A model generated the notes under the pieces. It worked only from the letters and a program-made list of their open reading frames with translations. It ran no database searches and had not been told where the DNA came from. Of a stretch of 41,718 nt of DNA, positions 7,654-15,562 are shown piece after piece. A program made the position numbers and the translations under genes. The stretch is from Synergistales bacterium (GTDB lineage: Bacteria > Synergistota > Synergistia > Synergistales > Aminobacteriaceae), in NCBI GenBank assembly GCA_025997955.1, contig BNVH01000024.1, positions 1 through 41,718 on the forward strand. The letters are read 5' to 3'. Numbering within the stretch: position 1 is the stretch's first letter; each line of letters starts with the position of its first letter.

Positions 7654-8955
7654 ATGATAGACCGTTACGCCACCAAAGAAATGTCTGATATATGGAGCGA
7701 GGAAAATCGCCTTGATGTAATGCTGAAAGTCGAACTTGCCGTATGTGAGGCTTGGTCCAAGCTCGGCGAGATACCGAGCGACGCCTTGGATGATATTCTA
7801 AAAAAGGCGTCGGTGTCACCGTCCCGCGTCGCCGAGATAGAGGCCGAGACTCACCATGACGTAATAGCCTTTGTCAGCGCGGTCGCGGAGACCATCGGCG
7901 AAAACGGACGTTTCGTGCATCTCGGCCTGACCAGCAGCGACGTTTTGGACACCGCCTCGTCCATAATGCTGCGCCAGTCGCTTTCTATTATCAGTTCCAA
8001 TCTCTCGGATTTGAAGCGCGCCATTCTGAGCAAAGCCCAAGAAAATAAATATTTACCATGTATAGGGCGCACTCATGGCATTCACGCCGAGCCTATGACC
8101 TTGGGGCTCAAGTTTTTGAACTGGGCCGCCGAGCTGGGGCGCGACACCGAGAGAATAGCGTTGGCCGAAAAGCAGATAGCTGTCGGCAAAATATCGGGCG
8201 CTGTCGGCACTTACGCCATGTGCCCTCCAGAAATCGAAAGAATGGTTTGCGTTCGCCTCTCGCTGTCTCGCCCCGATGTGGCAAACCAGATTTTACAGCG
8301 CGACAGGCACGCGCAGGTCTTGAGCGCGCTCTCATTGCTTGGCTGCGGGCTTGAGCGCATGGCCACGGAGATAAGGCATCTGCAACGCACCGAGGTCGCG
8401 GAGATATTCGAGCCGTTTGCCAAGAAGCAAAAGGGGTCAAGCGCCATGCCCCACAAGCGCAACCCCATAAAATGCGAGCGGGTATGCGGAATGGCCCGCC
8501 TCCTGCGCGGCTATGCGGCTACCGCCATGGAAAACGTGGCTCTGTGGCACGAGCGCGACATCAGTCATTCGTCCACCGAGCGCGTCATATGGCCCGACTC
8601 TTTCAATATAGCCCACTTTATGCTTAAAGATATGAAATCGATTGTGGACGGGCTTGTCATAGATAAGGAAAAATTGCAGAAAAACCTTGACCTTACCGGA
8701 GGCGCGATATACAGTCAGAGGGTGTTGCTCACGCTTGTGGATAAGTTTAAGTTATCGCGTGAGGAGGCCTACGCCATCGTTCAAAGCAACGCTATGCGGA
8801 CTTTGGCCGGCGAGGGGAGTTTCTTCGACCTCCTCAAGAACGACGAGAGATTGAAGGGGCTTATCGACGAGGCCGAGTTGCGCGGCCTTTTCGATGTCGG
8901 TTTTTACACTAAGCACGTAGATTATATTTTTAAGAATTTTGAGCAAACTCAGTAA
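7654..8955 (+). CDS. purB: Adenylosuccinate lyase
   Basis: Splits SAICAR to AICAR and adenylosuccinate to AMP in purine synthesis. The 433-residue length matches the short bacterial PurB group. The fumarase/aspartase superfamily signature is SSAMPHKRNPIKCERV (about 262-277), whose serine is the catalytic base; the second conserved block is GRTHGIHAEPMTLG with the catalytic histidine, and the first is TSSDVLDTA. The start ATG 7654 has GAAGGAG 11 bases upstream, and a TATAAT at 7622-7627 may be the -10 of its own promoter. The Xer recombinase and a purine nucleoside phosphorylase follow on the same strand. Confidence 0.97.
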   Translation: MIDRYATKEMSDIWSEENRLDVMLKVELAVCEAWSKLGEIPSDALDDILKKASVSPSRVAEIEAETHHDVIAFVSAVAETIGENGRFVHLGLTSSDVLDTASSIMLRQSLSIISSNLSDLKRAILSKAQENKYLPCIGRTHGIHAEPMTLGLKFLNWAAELGRDTERIALAEKQIAVGKISGAVGTYAMCPPEIERMVCVRLSLSRPDVANQILQRDRHAQVLSALSLLGCGLERMATEIRHLQRTEVAEIFEPFAKKQKGSSAMPHKRNPIKCERVCGMARLLRGYAATAMENVALWHERDISHSSTERVIWPDSFNIAHFMLKDMKSIVDGLVIDKEKLQKNLDLTGGAIYSQRVLLTLVDKFKLSREEAYAIVQSNAMRTLAGEGSFFDLLKNDERLKGLIDEAELRGLFDVGFYTKHVDYIFKNFEQTQ

Positions 8956-8960
8956 CGGCG

Positions 8961-9000
8961 ATATTGATAGAGATTGACAGACATTGACAGAGATTGACAG
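8961..9000. repeat. Four tandem 10-bp repeats across the start of the Xer gene
   Basis: Four adjacent decamers: ATATTGATAG, AGATTGACAG, ACATTGACAG and AGATTGACAG. They fill the gap after purB and include the only usable start codon of the recombinase gene (TTG 8984 in the third copy). The unit is not a multiple of three, so a change in copy number would alter the sequence before the start and which TTG is in frame. Confidence 0.8.
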
Positions 9001-9907
9001 ATTTGATGAACTGAGCGTTTCTGAGGCCGAGAAGTACGTGGACAGCTTCTGCGCATACCTCGTGGCCGAGCGTGGGCGCAGCCCTTTGACGGGCAAGAGC
9101 TACGCTTCGGACTTAAAGCAGTGGTTGAATTTTTGCGCGGACAGAAAATGCCCGGCGTTCCCTCCGGCTCTGTCAGATATATCCGCTTTTCGCGCGTCCA
9201 TGAGCGAGGACGGAAAGGCCCGCTCCACGCAGCAGCGGCACGTGGCGGCTATGCGTTCTTGGATACATTTTATGGAGATGGAGAAGTCGAAAGACTGCGA
9301 CATCCCGTTGCCTGAGCTTCCGAAGATAACCTCAAAAGAGCCGCGCATACTGAACGAGGCCGAAGTGGAGCGTCTTTTGAATGTATGCGGCGGCGAGGAG
9401 ACATTTGCCATGCGTGACCGAGCTATTTTTGAAATAGGCTACGGCTGCGGGCTGAGGGTGAGTGAGATATGTTCTCTTAAGGTTTTAAATCTCGATTTTG
9501 AGTCCAAGCTCCTCAGGACGCGGGGCAAGGGAGACAAAGAGCGCCTCGTCCCGTTTTTGGGCGCGACGGCGGCAAGCGCGAGGCGCTATTTGGATTTCGC
9601 GCGCCCAAAATTAGCCGGCGCGAAGCGCGAAGCGAGCGTCTTCTTATCGTTCTCGGGACGCGCTTTGAACCGTCAGGACATTTGGCGCATTCTAAGAAAG
9701 CGCGGACGCGCCGCTAAAATAACCGAGTCGAGGCTGTATCCGCATATTTTGCGTCACAGTTTCGCAACGCATCTTTTGGCGCGCGGCATGGACATGCGAA
9801 CCTTACAGGAGATGCTGGGGCATTCTTCGATAATTACCACACAGGTCTATTCCCATTTTGATCGGGAGATGAGAACGGTTTACGACCAATTTCATCCAAG
9901 GGCTTAG
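8984..9907 (+). CDS. Tyrosine recombinase of the XerC/XerD type
   Basis: A 307-residue site-specific recombinase, the size of XerC/XerD, which resolve chromosome dimers at dif. An N-terminal SAM-like core-binding domain (about 10-105) is followed by the catalytic domain with R158 in GLRVSE, K182 in RGKGDKER, H254 and R257 in HILRHSF, H280 in LGHSS and the nucleophile Y289 in QVYSHF: a full active site. The start must be TTG 8984 or later, because a stop precedes it in frame; the site lies inside a tandem repeat and lacks a clear ribosome binding sequence. GTG 9038 is an alternative but would trim the first helix. XerC and XerD cannot be told apart here. It lies between purine genes, with no mobile-element genes beside it. 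Confidence 0.9.
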   Translation: MTEIDRFDELSVSEAEKYVDSFCAYLVAERGRSPLTGKSYASDLKQWLNFCADRKCPAFPPALSDISAFRASMSEDGKARSTQQRHVAAMRSWIHFMEMEKSKDCDIPLPELPKITSKEPRILNEAEVERLLNVCGGEETFAMRDRAIFEIGYGCGLRVSEICSLKVLNLDFESKLLRTRGKGDKERLVPFLGATAASARRYLDFARPKLAGAKREASVFLSFSGRALNRQDIWRILRKRGRAAKITESRLYPHILRHSFATHLLARGMDMRTLQEMLGHSSIITTQVYSHFDREMRTVYDQFHPRA

Positions 9908-9945
9908 GACGGGTTTAGCTTAAAATAACAGAGGTGGCTAATATA

Positions 9946-10803
9946 ATGATATTCGACGAGAAGATTTACTACGAGAACGCTACTGAAGCTCTTCAGTATA
10001 TACAGGGTATTATCGGGCATTTCAAACCCAAGACGGCCGTAGTGCTTGGAACGGGGTTGGGAAACGTAGCCAATGAAGTTCAGGATCCGATAGTCATAGA
10101 GACAAAAGATATTCCTTATTGGCCTCATTCCACGGCTCCCGGACACGCCGGACAGCTTGTTTTCGGCGGCTTGGGCGGACGCGCCGTGGTTATCCTGAAG
10201 GGGCGGGTTCATTATTACGAGGGATACACCATGAAAGACGTTGTTTTTCCGACACGCGTCATAGGCATGTTGGGCGTCGCGCAGTACGTAGCCACAAACT
10301 CAAGCGGAGGCATCGACGCCTCACTGAAGCCCGGCGATTTAGTGTTGGTACAGGATCATATAAACTTCATGGGAGACGGCCCGCTGAGGGGCCCGTCCGA
10401 GCCCCAGTGGAACACCCGTTTTCCTGATATGACAAACGCCTACAGCCCGCGCCTCATATCTATTTTTGAAAAGTTGGGCGCGCGTCTTGATATTCCGCTG
10501 AGCAAAGGGATTTACATAGCGTTCTCGGGCCCCTCTTACGAGACCCCAGCCGAGATAAAGATGGCTCGCCTGATGGGAGCGTCGGTTGTCGGGATGTCAA
10601 CAGTCCCTGAGATTATAGTATCCAACGCTATGGGTATAGAAAGCGCCGTCATATCTTGTGTGGGGAACCCGGCGGCTGGTTTGGGAGGGGCTAACTCTAA
10701 AATGCTTACAGAGGCCGAGGTCATAGCGAACTCAGAGGCCGCGTCCGGGAACATCGCCTCTATCTTGAGCGCGGTGATGAAATATCTTCAGGAAGAAGCT
10801 TAA
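9946..10803 (+). CDS. punA: Purine nucleoside phosphorylase (trimeric type)
   Basis: Phosphorolysis of purine ribo- and deoxyribonucleosides for salvage. I start it at ATG 9946, because the GTG at 9934 lies inside the GAGGTGG ribosome site; this gives 285 residues. Family landmarks in order: VVLGTGLGN (phosphate site), GHAGQLVFG, LKGRVHYYEGY, TNSSGGI, VQDHINFMG, FSGPSYETPAEIKMA with the base-contacting glutamate, and GMSTVPEIIVSNAMG. This is the PNP type I/MTAP family in its bacterial purine nucleoside form. It is followed at once by the M23 peptidase gene (2 bases apart), so they are probably cotranscribed. Confidence 0.93.
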   Translation: MIFDEKIYYENATEALQYIQGIIGHFKPKTAVVLGTGLGNVANEVQDPIVIETKDIPYWPHSTAPGHAGQLVFGGLGGRAVVILKGRVHYYEGYTMKDVVFPTRVIGMLGVAQYVATNSSGGIDASLKPGDLVLVQDHINFMGDGPLRGPSEPQWNTRFPDMTNAYSPRLISIFEKLGARLDIPLSKGIYIAFSGPSYETPAEIKMARLMGASVVGMSTVPEIIVSNAMGIESAVISCVGNPAAGLGGANSKMLTEAEVIANSEAASGNIASILSAVMKYLQEEA

Positions 10804-10804
10804 A

Positions 10805-11710
10805 GTGAATATAAAGCGTTGTTTTTTTCTATGTTATTTGCTGTTGTTCAGCTGTAGCGCCGACGCGTCCACGTCCGTGACCTTCCCCGACAGCTGGGAT
10901 GTAGGGCAGGCTTTTGCCGTGGCCCTGTCATCTCACACGAGCTACGAGGAGCCTACCGTAAATTGGTTGGGGGTTACTGTATCTCTTGACGTCGAGCAAG
11001 GGCGCGAGGGGTACGTCTCCTATGGGCTTCTCGGTTCTTTCGTGCGGGACGTCAAGCCTGGGGTTTATCCTCTTAATTTTGAGTTCACGCAAGACAACGA
11101 GAGATTTCTCGTCAAGTGCGAGGTGACGCTGCGCGAGAAAAAATATCCCGAGGAGCATCTGACCGTCGATGACAAAATGGTGACGCCTCCGAAAAAAGAA
11201 AGCGGCAGAATCCAAAAAGAAGCCGCTCTCGCCAAGGCGGCTCTAAATACCAAGTCCGTAAAACGCCTTTGGACAACCCCCCCGCGCAGACCGGTTCAGG
11301 GAATATTCACGAGCGCCTATGGCTTGAGGCGCGTGTATAACGGCGTCCCGCGAGGGTATCACGCCGGGACGGATTTTCGCGCCCCCACTGGCACACCCAT
11401 CTCCGCGCCGTTTGCCGGAGAGGTTGTCCTGACCGGGAAGCACTACTACTCGGGCGGCAGCGTCTATATAGACTCCGGCAACGGTGTAATAAGCGCGTTT
11501 TTCCATATGAGCCGCGTTGACGTCAAAAAAGGCGACAAGATAGCGCAGGGGCAAGTCGTGGGCCTGTCGGGAGCCACCGGACGGGTGACGGGGCCGCACT
11601 TGCACTACGTTTTGAGCCTCTCCGGGCAGCAAGTGGACGCCGCGCCGCTTTTCGAGACGAGCATAACAGCTCTTTTGAACGCGATGCAGAGCGAAATAGT
11701 GCGCCAATAA
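10805..11710 (+). CDS. M23 family (LytM/LysM-type) metallopeptidase, exported
   Basis: A 301-residue cell-wall peptidase starting at GTG 10805, directly behind the phosphorylase stop. The N-terminus MNIKRCFFLCYLLLFSC is a signal sequence; LFSC could be a lipobox, making it a lipoprotein. Residues 25-110 form a beta-rich N-terminal domain, followed by a charged linker. The catalytic LytM domain (about 165-285) has HAGTDF, holding the first zinc ligands (HXXXD), and GPHLHY with the final HXH pair. Such enzymes cut peptide cross-links of peptidoglycan or act as amidase activators. A further histidine in FFHMS supports an active site. No neighbouring cell-division gene helps to refine the role. 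Confidence 0.88.
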   Translation: MNIKRCFFLCYLLLFSCSADASTSVTFPDSWDVGQAFAVALSSHTSYEEPTVNWLGVTVSLDVEQGREGYVSYGLLGSFVRDVKPGVYPLNFEFTQDNERFLVKCEVTLREKKYPEEHLTVDDKMVTPPKKESGRIQKEAALAKAALNTKSVKRLWTTPPRRPVQGIFTSAYGLRRVYNGVPRGYHAGTDFRAPTGTPISAPFAGEVVLTGKHYYSGGSVYIDSGNGVISAFFHMSRVDVKKGDKIAQGQVVGLSGATGRVTGPHLHYVLSLSGQQVDAAPLFETSITALLNAMQSEIVRQ

Positions 11711-11730
11711 TAAATTTTCACACCAAACGC

Positions 11731-11759
11731 TTGACACACAACATTCTATATGATACCTT
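11731..11759 (+). promoter_or_regulatory. Probable promoter of the metYX leader
   Basis: TTGACA at 11731-11736 is a consensus -35. Seventeen bases later TACCTT (11754-11759) is the best-placed, though weak, -10. Transcription from here would make a leader of about 250 bases before metY. Confidence 0.45.
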
Positions 11760-11820
11760 ATCTTACGATGTTGCTAAGTTAAACAGCTATTTTTCAGCTT
11801 TTCGGGAAGGAGGAGCCATA

Positions 11821-11919
11821 ATGTTCAGACATTGCGACGTTGTCGCTGATCTTGTTATTGGTATTAGCATGATGATGTGCCCTGACTGTGGATCCTCGCC
11901 TGGAGCGGTCGACATTTAG
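11821..11919 (+). CDS. Met-rich leader peptide of the metYX operon
   Basis: A 32-codon frame with a strong ribosome site (GGAAGGAGGAG, about 6 bases before ATG 11821). It encodes MFRHCDVVADLVIGISMMM followed by CPDCGSSPGAVDI. The three consecutive ATG codons lie at 11869-11877, with a Cys codon next. The peptide resembles no enzyme and is followed within 25 bases by an intrinsic terminator ahead of metY. The arrangement matches amino-acid-sensing leader peptides such as those of trp, his or leu operons, here with codons for the pathway product methionine. Two more Met codons are absent, so the triplet is the clear control stretch. Expression of the peptide is inferred. Confidence 0.7.
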   Translation: MFRHCDVVADLVIGISMMMCPDCGSSPGAVDI

Positions 11920-11928
11920 TTGGCACAT
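11875..11928 (+). promoter_or_regulatory. Attenuator pairing segments of the met leader
   Basis: Segment 1, ATGTGCC at 11875-11881 (last Met codon onward), can pair with GGCACAT at 11922-11928. Segment 2, GGATCCTCG at 11890-11898, can pair with CGGGGATCC at 11941-11949, the 5' arm of the terminator, through 9 pairs including one G-U. A ribosome stalled on the Met codons would leave segment 2 free to form this antiterminator. A ribosome reaching the stop at 11917-11919 would cover it and allow termination. Confidence 0.6.
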
Positions 11929-11940
11929 GCGTTCAAGCGA

Positions 11941-11974
11941 CGGGGATCCCTTTAGTGAGGGGTTCCCGTTTTTT
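11941..11974 (+). terminator. Intrinsic terminator in the metY leader
   Basis: CGGGGATCCCT at 11941-11951 pairs with AGGGGTTCCCG at 11958-11968 over 11 positions (two G-U), with a 6-base loop, and is followed at once by six T and further T-rich sequence. It lies 22 bases after the leader peptide stop and 40 bases before the metY start, so it ends leader transcription before the structural genes. Confidence 0.8.
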
Positions 11975-12013
11975 GTTTCTTAAAATATGACTCATATGGG
12001 AGGAAATTTTATT

Positions 12014-13333
12014 ATGGCTAAAAATGAGAAAAAACTGCGTTTCGAAACACTGGCGATTCACGGAGGGCAGGAGCCCGACCCGACGTCATTATCGCGCGCC
12101 GTACCGATAACCCGCACGAGCTCGTTTGTTTTTAAGAGCGTGAAGCACGGCGCGGACCTTTTCGGACTTAGAGAGCTCGGCAACATCTATACCCGCCTCG
12201 GCAACCCGACTAATGAAATCTTGGAAAAGCGCGTTTCGCTTCTTGAGGGCGGCGCGGCGTCCGTGACGACCGCCTCCGGTACGAGCGCCATACATTACGC
12301 CATCGCCACGATAGCTCAGGCCGGCGACGAGATAGTCTCCGGTACAAATCTCTACGGCGGCACATATACGATGTTCGAGGCCATCTTTCCGCAGTTCGGC
12401 CTCAAGACGCATTTCGTAGACGCCCGCGACCCCAAGAACTTCAAAAAAGCCATCACGCCTAAGACAAAGGCCCTCTACATCGAGACCATCGGCAACCCGG
12501 CGCTTGACGTAACGGACGTGGCCGAAGTCGCCAAAATAGCGCACGAGGCCGAAATTCCGCTTATTGTAGACGGGACGTTCACTACACCCTATCTTCTGCG
12601 CTCAATCGACTACGGCGCGGACATCGTTATAAACTCCCTCACCAAGTGGATAGGCGGACACGGCACCGCGATAGGCGGTATAGTGACTGACGCCGGCAAG
12701 TTCGAGTGGAAAGGCAATAAGAAGTTCCCGCTTCTCAACGAGCCTGACGACAACTATCACGGACTCCGCTGGGCGCACGACCTCCCCGAACCGCTCGCTC
12801 CCATAGCTTTCGCAATGCGTTTTCGCACTGTACCTCTTCGCAACTTGGGCGCCTGTCTCTCGCCGGACAACGCGTGGATATTCCTTCAGGGGCTTGAGTC
12901 GCTTCCGTTTAGAATGGACAGACACGTACAAAACGCGGCCAAGGTGGCCGAGTACTTGGCTTCGCAGCCGAAAGTGGCGTGGGTTCGTTTCCCCGGCCTG
13001 AAAGATGATCCGACCTACCCCGTGGCGAGCAAGTACCTCAAGAAGGGCTTCGGCGGCATGGTCGTGTTCGGCATCAAGGGCGGCAAAGACGACGAGGACG
13101 GAGTGAAAGCGGGAGCTAACTTTATCGAAGCGCTCGAACTTTTCAGCGACCTCGCCAACGTCGGCGACGCTAAGTCCTTGGCGCTCCACCCGGCCAGCAC
13201 GTCTCACAGCCAGCTCACACCGGAGCAGCAAAGAGCCGGAGGCCTGCCGCCTGAGCTTGTCCGCCTTTCTATCGGCATTGAGCATATCGACGATATTTTG
13301 GCCGACATCGAACAAGCGCTTGAGAAGGCTTAA
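12014..13333 (+). CDS. metY: O-acetylhomoserine sulfhydrylase (aminocarboxypropyltransferase)
   Basis: A PLP enzyme that makes homocysteine from O-acetylhomoserine and sulfide (direct sulfhydrylation) in methionine synthesis. I start it at ATG 12014, behind GGGAGG; an ATG at 11987 in the same frame precedes that ribosome site. The 439-residue protein opens with the family sequence RFETLAIHGGQEPDPTSLSR. The PLP-binding lysine is K211 in NSLTKWIGGHG, and the phosphate-binding part is ASGTSAIHYAI. The C-terminal SLALHPASTSHSQL and LVRLSIGIEHIDDI are typical of the Cys/Met metabolism PLP family. The last base of its stop is the first base of metX. Regulation is probably through the attenuating leader upstream. 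Confidence 0.96.
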   Translation: MAKNEKKLRFETLAIHGGQEPDPTSLSRAVPITRTSSFVFKSVKHGADLFGLRELGNIYTRLGNPTNEILEKRVSLLEGGAASVTTASGTSAIHYAIATIAQAGDEIVSGTNLYGGTYTMFEAIFPQFGLKTHFVDARDPKNFKKAITPKTKALYIETIGNPALDVTDVAEVAKIAHEAEIPLIVDGTFTTPYLLRSIDYGADIVINSLTKWIGGHGTAIGGIVTDAGKFEWKGNKKFPLLNEPDDNYHGLRWAHDLPEPLAPIAFAMRFRTVPLRNLGACLSPDNAWIFLQGLESLPFRMDRHVQNAAKVAEYLASQPKVAWVRFPGLKDDPTYPVASKYLKKGFGGMVVFGIKGGKDDEDGVKAGANFIEALELFSDLANVGDAKSLALHPASTSHSQLTPEQQRAGGLPPELVRLSIGIEHIDDILADIEQALEKA

Positions 13334-14439
13334 TGACGTTGAAATCTGAAGTTTTTGGAACGGTATCTCTGCCTGAGATAAAGCTATCGTCGGGAAAGAC
13401 TCTGCGCGAGGCGCGCGTCGCTTATTCTATAAGCGGCCGGGCCTCCGCCGATGGCTCTAACGTCATAGTTTTGTGTCACGCTCTGACGGGGAGCCACCAC
13501 GTGACGGGAGATTCGGTCGAGTATCTCCCGGACGCGTGGTGGTCTTCCCTTGTGCGGCCGGGCGGGGTATTGGACATAAATAAATTTTGCGTAATATGTT
13601 GCAACAACCTCTGTAGTCCCTACGGAAGTTCAGCCCCGAGCGACATAGAGCCTGGGACACGGCGGGTTTGGGGTATGCGTTTCCCTCTCGTCACGCCCCG
13701 CGATATAGCTCTTTCTCAAAAGTTAGTGTTAGATTCATTGGGTATAACAAAAATTGCGGGTGTTATCGGCGGCTCTCTTGGGGGCATGATCGCGCTTGAG
13801 TGGATGGCGCAATTTGGCGATATGATGAGTTTTGGCGTGAATATGGCCGCGCCGCTGCGCCTCTATCCGCAAGCTATAGCTTTTAACGAAGTTCAGCGGC
13901 GCGCCATAACCTCAGACCCAGATTGGCAAAGCGGCGACTACGACCCGCACCGACAGCCCCTGAACGGACTTCACAACGCCCGCATGTTGGCGATGATAAC
14001 CTACCGAAGCGAGCAGTCCTTTATCAAAAAACATATGAGGAACATGGAAGAATCAAGCGGCGCTAACGAATGGTCGGGAAAGTTCGACGTCGAAAACTAC
14101 CTAATGCACCACGGTGAAAGCCTCTCGAAGCGCTTTGACGCCAACTGTTATCTCTATCTGACACGCGCTATGGACTTACATGATGTATCAAAAGGACGCG
14201 GCGACGCCGAGGCCGCGTTTGACCTCATGCGCAAAAAACATCTTCTGACCGTCGGAATAAACAGCGATATACTCTTCCCGTCCTGGCAGGTGAAAGAAGT
14301 CACTGACGCTGCCCGCGACGTCGGCGTGAGGGCCGTTTACAGAGAAATCCAAAGCGACGTGGGGCACGACGCGTTTTTGGTGGAAAACGACCAGGTCGGC
14401 GAAATTCTAAGCGAGTTTCTTGAAAGCGTCGATAAATAA
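13333..14439 (+). CDS. metX: Homoserine O-acetyltransferase
   Basis: Transfers acetyl from acetyl-CoA to homoserine, giving the substrate of MetY. The 368-residue alpha/beta hydrolase has the nucleophile S148 in the elbow GGSLGGM, the aspartate D312 in NSDILFPSWQ and the histidine H345 in VGHDAFL. The N-terminal LCHALTGSHHV and CNNLCSPYGSSAP are also family features. It overlaps metY by one base (TAATG), so the pair is translationally coupled. MetX-family enzymes may use acetyl- or succinyl-CoA; the partner MetY and the common usage favour acetyl here. A cysteine-containing oxyanion region is intact. Confidence 0.95.
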   Translation: MTLKSEVFGTVSLPEIKLSSGKTLREARVAYSISGRASADGSNVIVLCHALTGSHHVTGDSVEYLPDAWWSSLVRPGGVLDINKFCVICCNNLCSPYGSSAPSDIEPGTRRVWGMRFPLVTPRDIALSQKLVLDSLGITKIAGVIGGSLGGMIALEWMAQFGDMMSFGVNMAAPLRLYPQAIAFNEVQRRAITSDPDWQSGDYDPHRQPLNGLHNARMLAMITYRSEQSFIKKHMRNMEESSGANEWSGKFDVENYLMHHGESLSKRFDANCYLYLTRAMDLHDVSKGRGDAEAAFDLMRKKHLLTVGINSDILFPSWQVKEVTDAARDVGVRAVYREIQSDVGHDAFLVENDQVGEILSEFLESVDK

Positions 14440-14457
14440 GAAACATCTTTAAATTAC

Positions 14458-14486
14458 TTGACTCAGACGCAATTTATGCGTAAAAT
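14458..14486 (+). promoter_or_regulatory. Promoter of the rplU-prp-rpmA operon
   Basis: TTGACT (14458-14463), a 17-base spacer and TAAAAT (14481-14486) make a good sigma-70 promoter. Transcription would start near 14493, leaving a leader of almost 90 bases before rplU. Confidence 0.65.
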
Positions 14487-14508
14487 GCTTTGTTAGTTGC
14501 ATAGCGCA

Positions 14509-14557
14509 TGAACAGGGCGCGTAAATCTCTTTTAAGAACAAGGGAGCCTCGTGTTCA
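14509..14557 (+). promoter_or_regulatory. Hairpin in the rplU leader
   Basis: TGAACA at 14509-14514 is complementary to TGTTCA at 14552-14557, enclosing a 37-base loop with an internal purine-rich part, and the rplU ribosome site follows within 20 bases. Ribosomal protein L21 operons in other bacteria carry structured autoregulatory leaders, so this may be one; the match to the known L21 leader motif was not tested. Confidence 0.35.
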
Positions 14558-14580
14558 GCGGAAAGGGGAAATTATATCAA

Positions 14581-14891
14581 TGTACGCAGTAATTGAAACA
14601 GGCGGTAAGCAGTATCGTGTACAGACTGGGGACACGCTTCGCGTTGAGCGCTTGGAGGGGGACGTCGGAGCGGAGGTTGTCTTTGACAAGGTACATATGA
14701 TTGGCAAAGACGACGGCGCGAAGTTCGGGACGCCCTTGGTTATAGGAGCTGAGGTGAGGGCAAAAATAACGGCTCAAGCGCGTGACAAAAAGGTGCTTGT
14801 GTTCAAGTACAAGAGCAAGAAAAACGAGAGGCGTATGCGCGGGCACCGTCAATACTACACCGAAATTAGCATATCGGAAGTAAACGCGTAG
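14581..14891 (+). CDS. rplU: Large-subunit ribosomal protein L21 (bL21)
   Basis: A 103-residue protein that begins MYAVIETGGKQYRVQTGDTL, the canonical L21 N-terminus, and has the KYKSKKNERRMRGHRQYYTE signature near its end (about 76-95). It binds 23S rRNA in the large ribosomal subunit. An upstream in-frame ATG at 14508 is ignored, because the L21 start at 14581 matches the family and follows AAAGGGGA. The order rplU-prp-rpmA is the usual one in Firmicutes and related phyla. Confidence 0.97.
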
Positions 14892-14913
14892 CCAAACCAA
14901 AAGTAGCGCGTAA

Positions 14914-15258
14914 GTGACTAACATAACGCTGTTTTGGAGAGAGGGCAACGGAGAAAAAGAACTTGTCGGGCTTGAGTCCAAAGGTCATTCCGGTTTCTCC
15001 AAGAGTAGCGAAGACGTGGTTTGCGCCGCCGTATCGAGTCTGATTCAGGCTATTGTAATTGGTATCAGGGACGTGGCGTGTTTTTCGGATGAAGATGTCG
15101 TCTGTAAATTAGATAATTCCGTCCCGCTGATTCGCGTAAAATGGAAAAATGAGAGAGCCTCGGAGCTTAAATTATTGACACAGACCGTCGCTCTGTCTCT
15201 TAAGGAAATAGCTTCGATTTATTCTGACTATGTCCGCATTTGGGAGGTATATTCTTAA
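14914..15258 (+). CDS. prp: Prp ribosomal-processing cysteine protease (YsxB family)
   Basis: A 114-residue protein starting at GTG 14914. Prp cuts the N-terminal extension from ribosomal protein L27. The catalytic pair lies in SKGHSGFSKSSEDVVCAAVS: the histidine of GHSGF and the cysteine of VVCAAVS, about 12 residues apart, the family pattern GHA...D(I/V)VCAAVS. The C-terminal helix region is also as expected. It sits between rplU and rpmA, and its stop lies one base before the rpmA start. The L27 encoded next has the matching cleavage site, which strongly supports the assignment. Confidence 0.9.
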   Translation: MTNITLFWREGNGEKELVGLESKGHSGFSKSSEDVVCAAVSSLIQAIVIGIRDVACFSDEDVVCKLDNSVPLIRVKWKNERASELKLLTQTVALSLKEIASIYSDYVRIWEVYS

Positions 15259-15259
15259 A

Positions 15260-15553
15260 ATGGATATTCATAACTTTGTTTTCGATATACAGTTCTTCGC
15301 GCATAAAAAAGGACAGGGAAGCTCCACAAACGGCCGCGACAGCAACCCTAAATACAGGGGCATCAAGGCCTATGCCGGTACGGACGTATCGGCCGGCAGC
15401 ATCTTGGTCAGACAGTGCGGGACGCGCGTGCACCCCGGCAAAAACGTCGGCCTCGGACGGGACTATACGCTTTTCGCGCTCACCCCCGGCAAAGTGCAGT
15501 TTATGACTAAGGGAGAACGCAAGGTCGTCTCCATTGTCCCTAATGAAGTATGA
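15260..15553 (+). CDS. rpmA: Ribosomal protein L27 (bL27) with Prp-cleaved N-terminal extension
   Basis: A 97-residue L27. The start is ATG 15260 with GGGAGG 12 bases upstream. Mature L27 begins AHKKGQGSSTNGRDS at residue 14, and the extension MDIHNFVFDIQFF carries the (D/L)xQFF-A cleavage motif recognised by Prp. L27 is near the peptidyl transferase centre, so removal of the extension is needed for a working ribosome. The rest (GRDSNPKYRGIKAY, VRQCGTRVHPGKNVGLGRD) is standard. The upstream prp gene supplies the protease. Confidence 0.97.
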   Translation: MDIHNFVFDIQFFAHKKGQGSSTNGRDSNPKYRGIKAYAGTDVSAGSILVRQCGTRVHPGKNVGLGRDYTLFALTPGKVQFMTKGERKVVSIVPNEV

Positions 15554-15562
15554 CAATGAAAG

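Noticed and set aside
11711..12013. SAM riboswitch or T-box in the metY leader
   Set aside because: I see no T-box TGGN bulge sequence, no K-turn-bearing SAM-I core and no such multi-stem junction; the short frame and terminator explain the region better. A covariance search would settle it.
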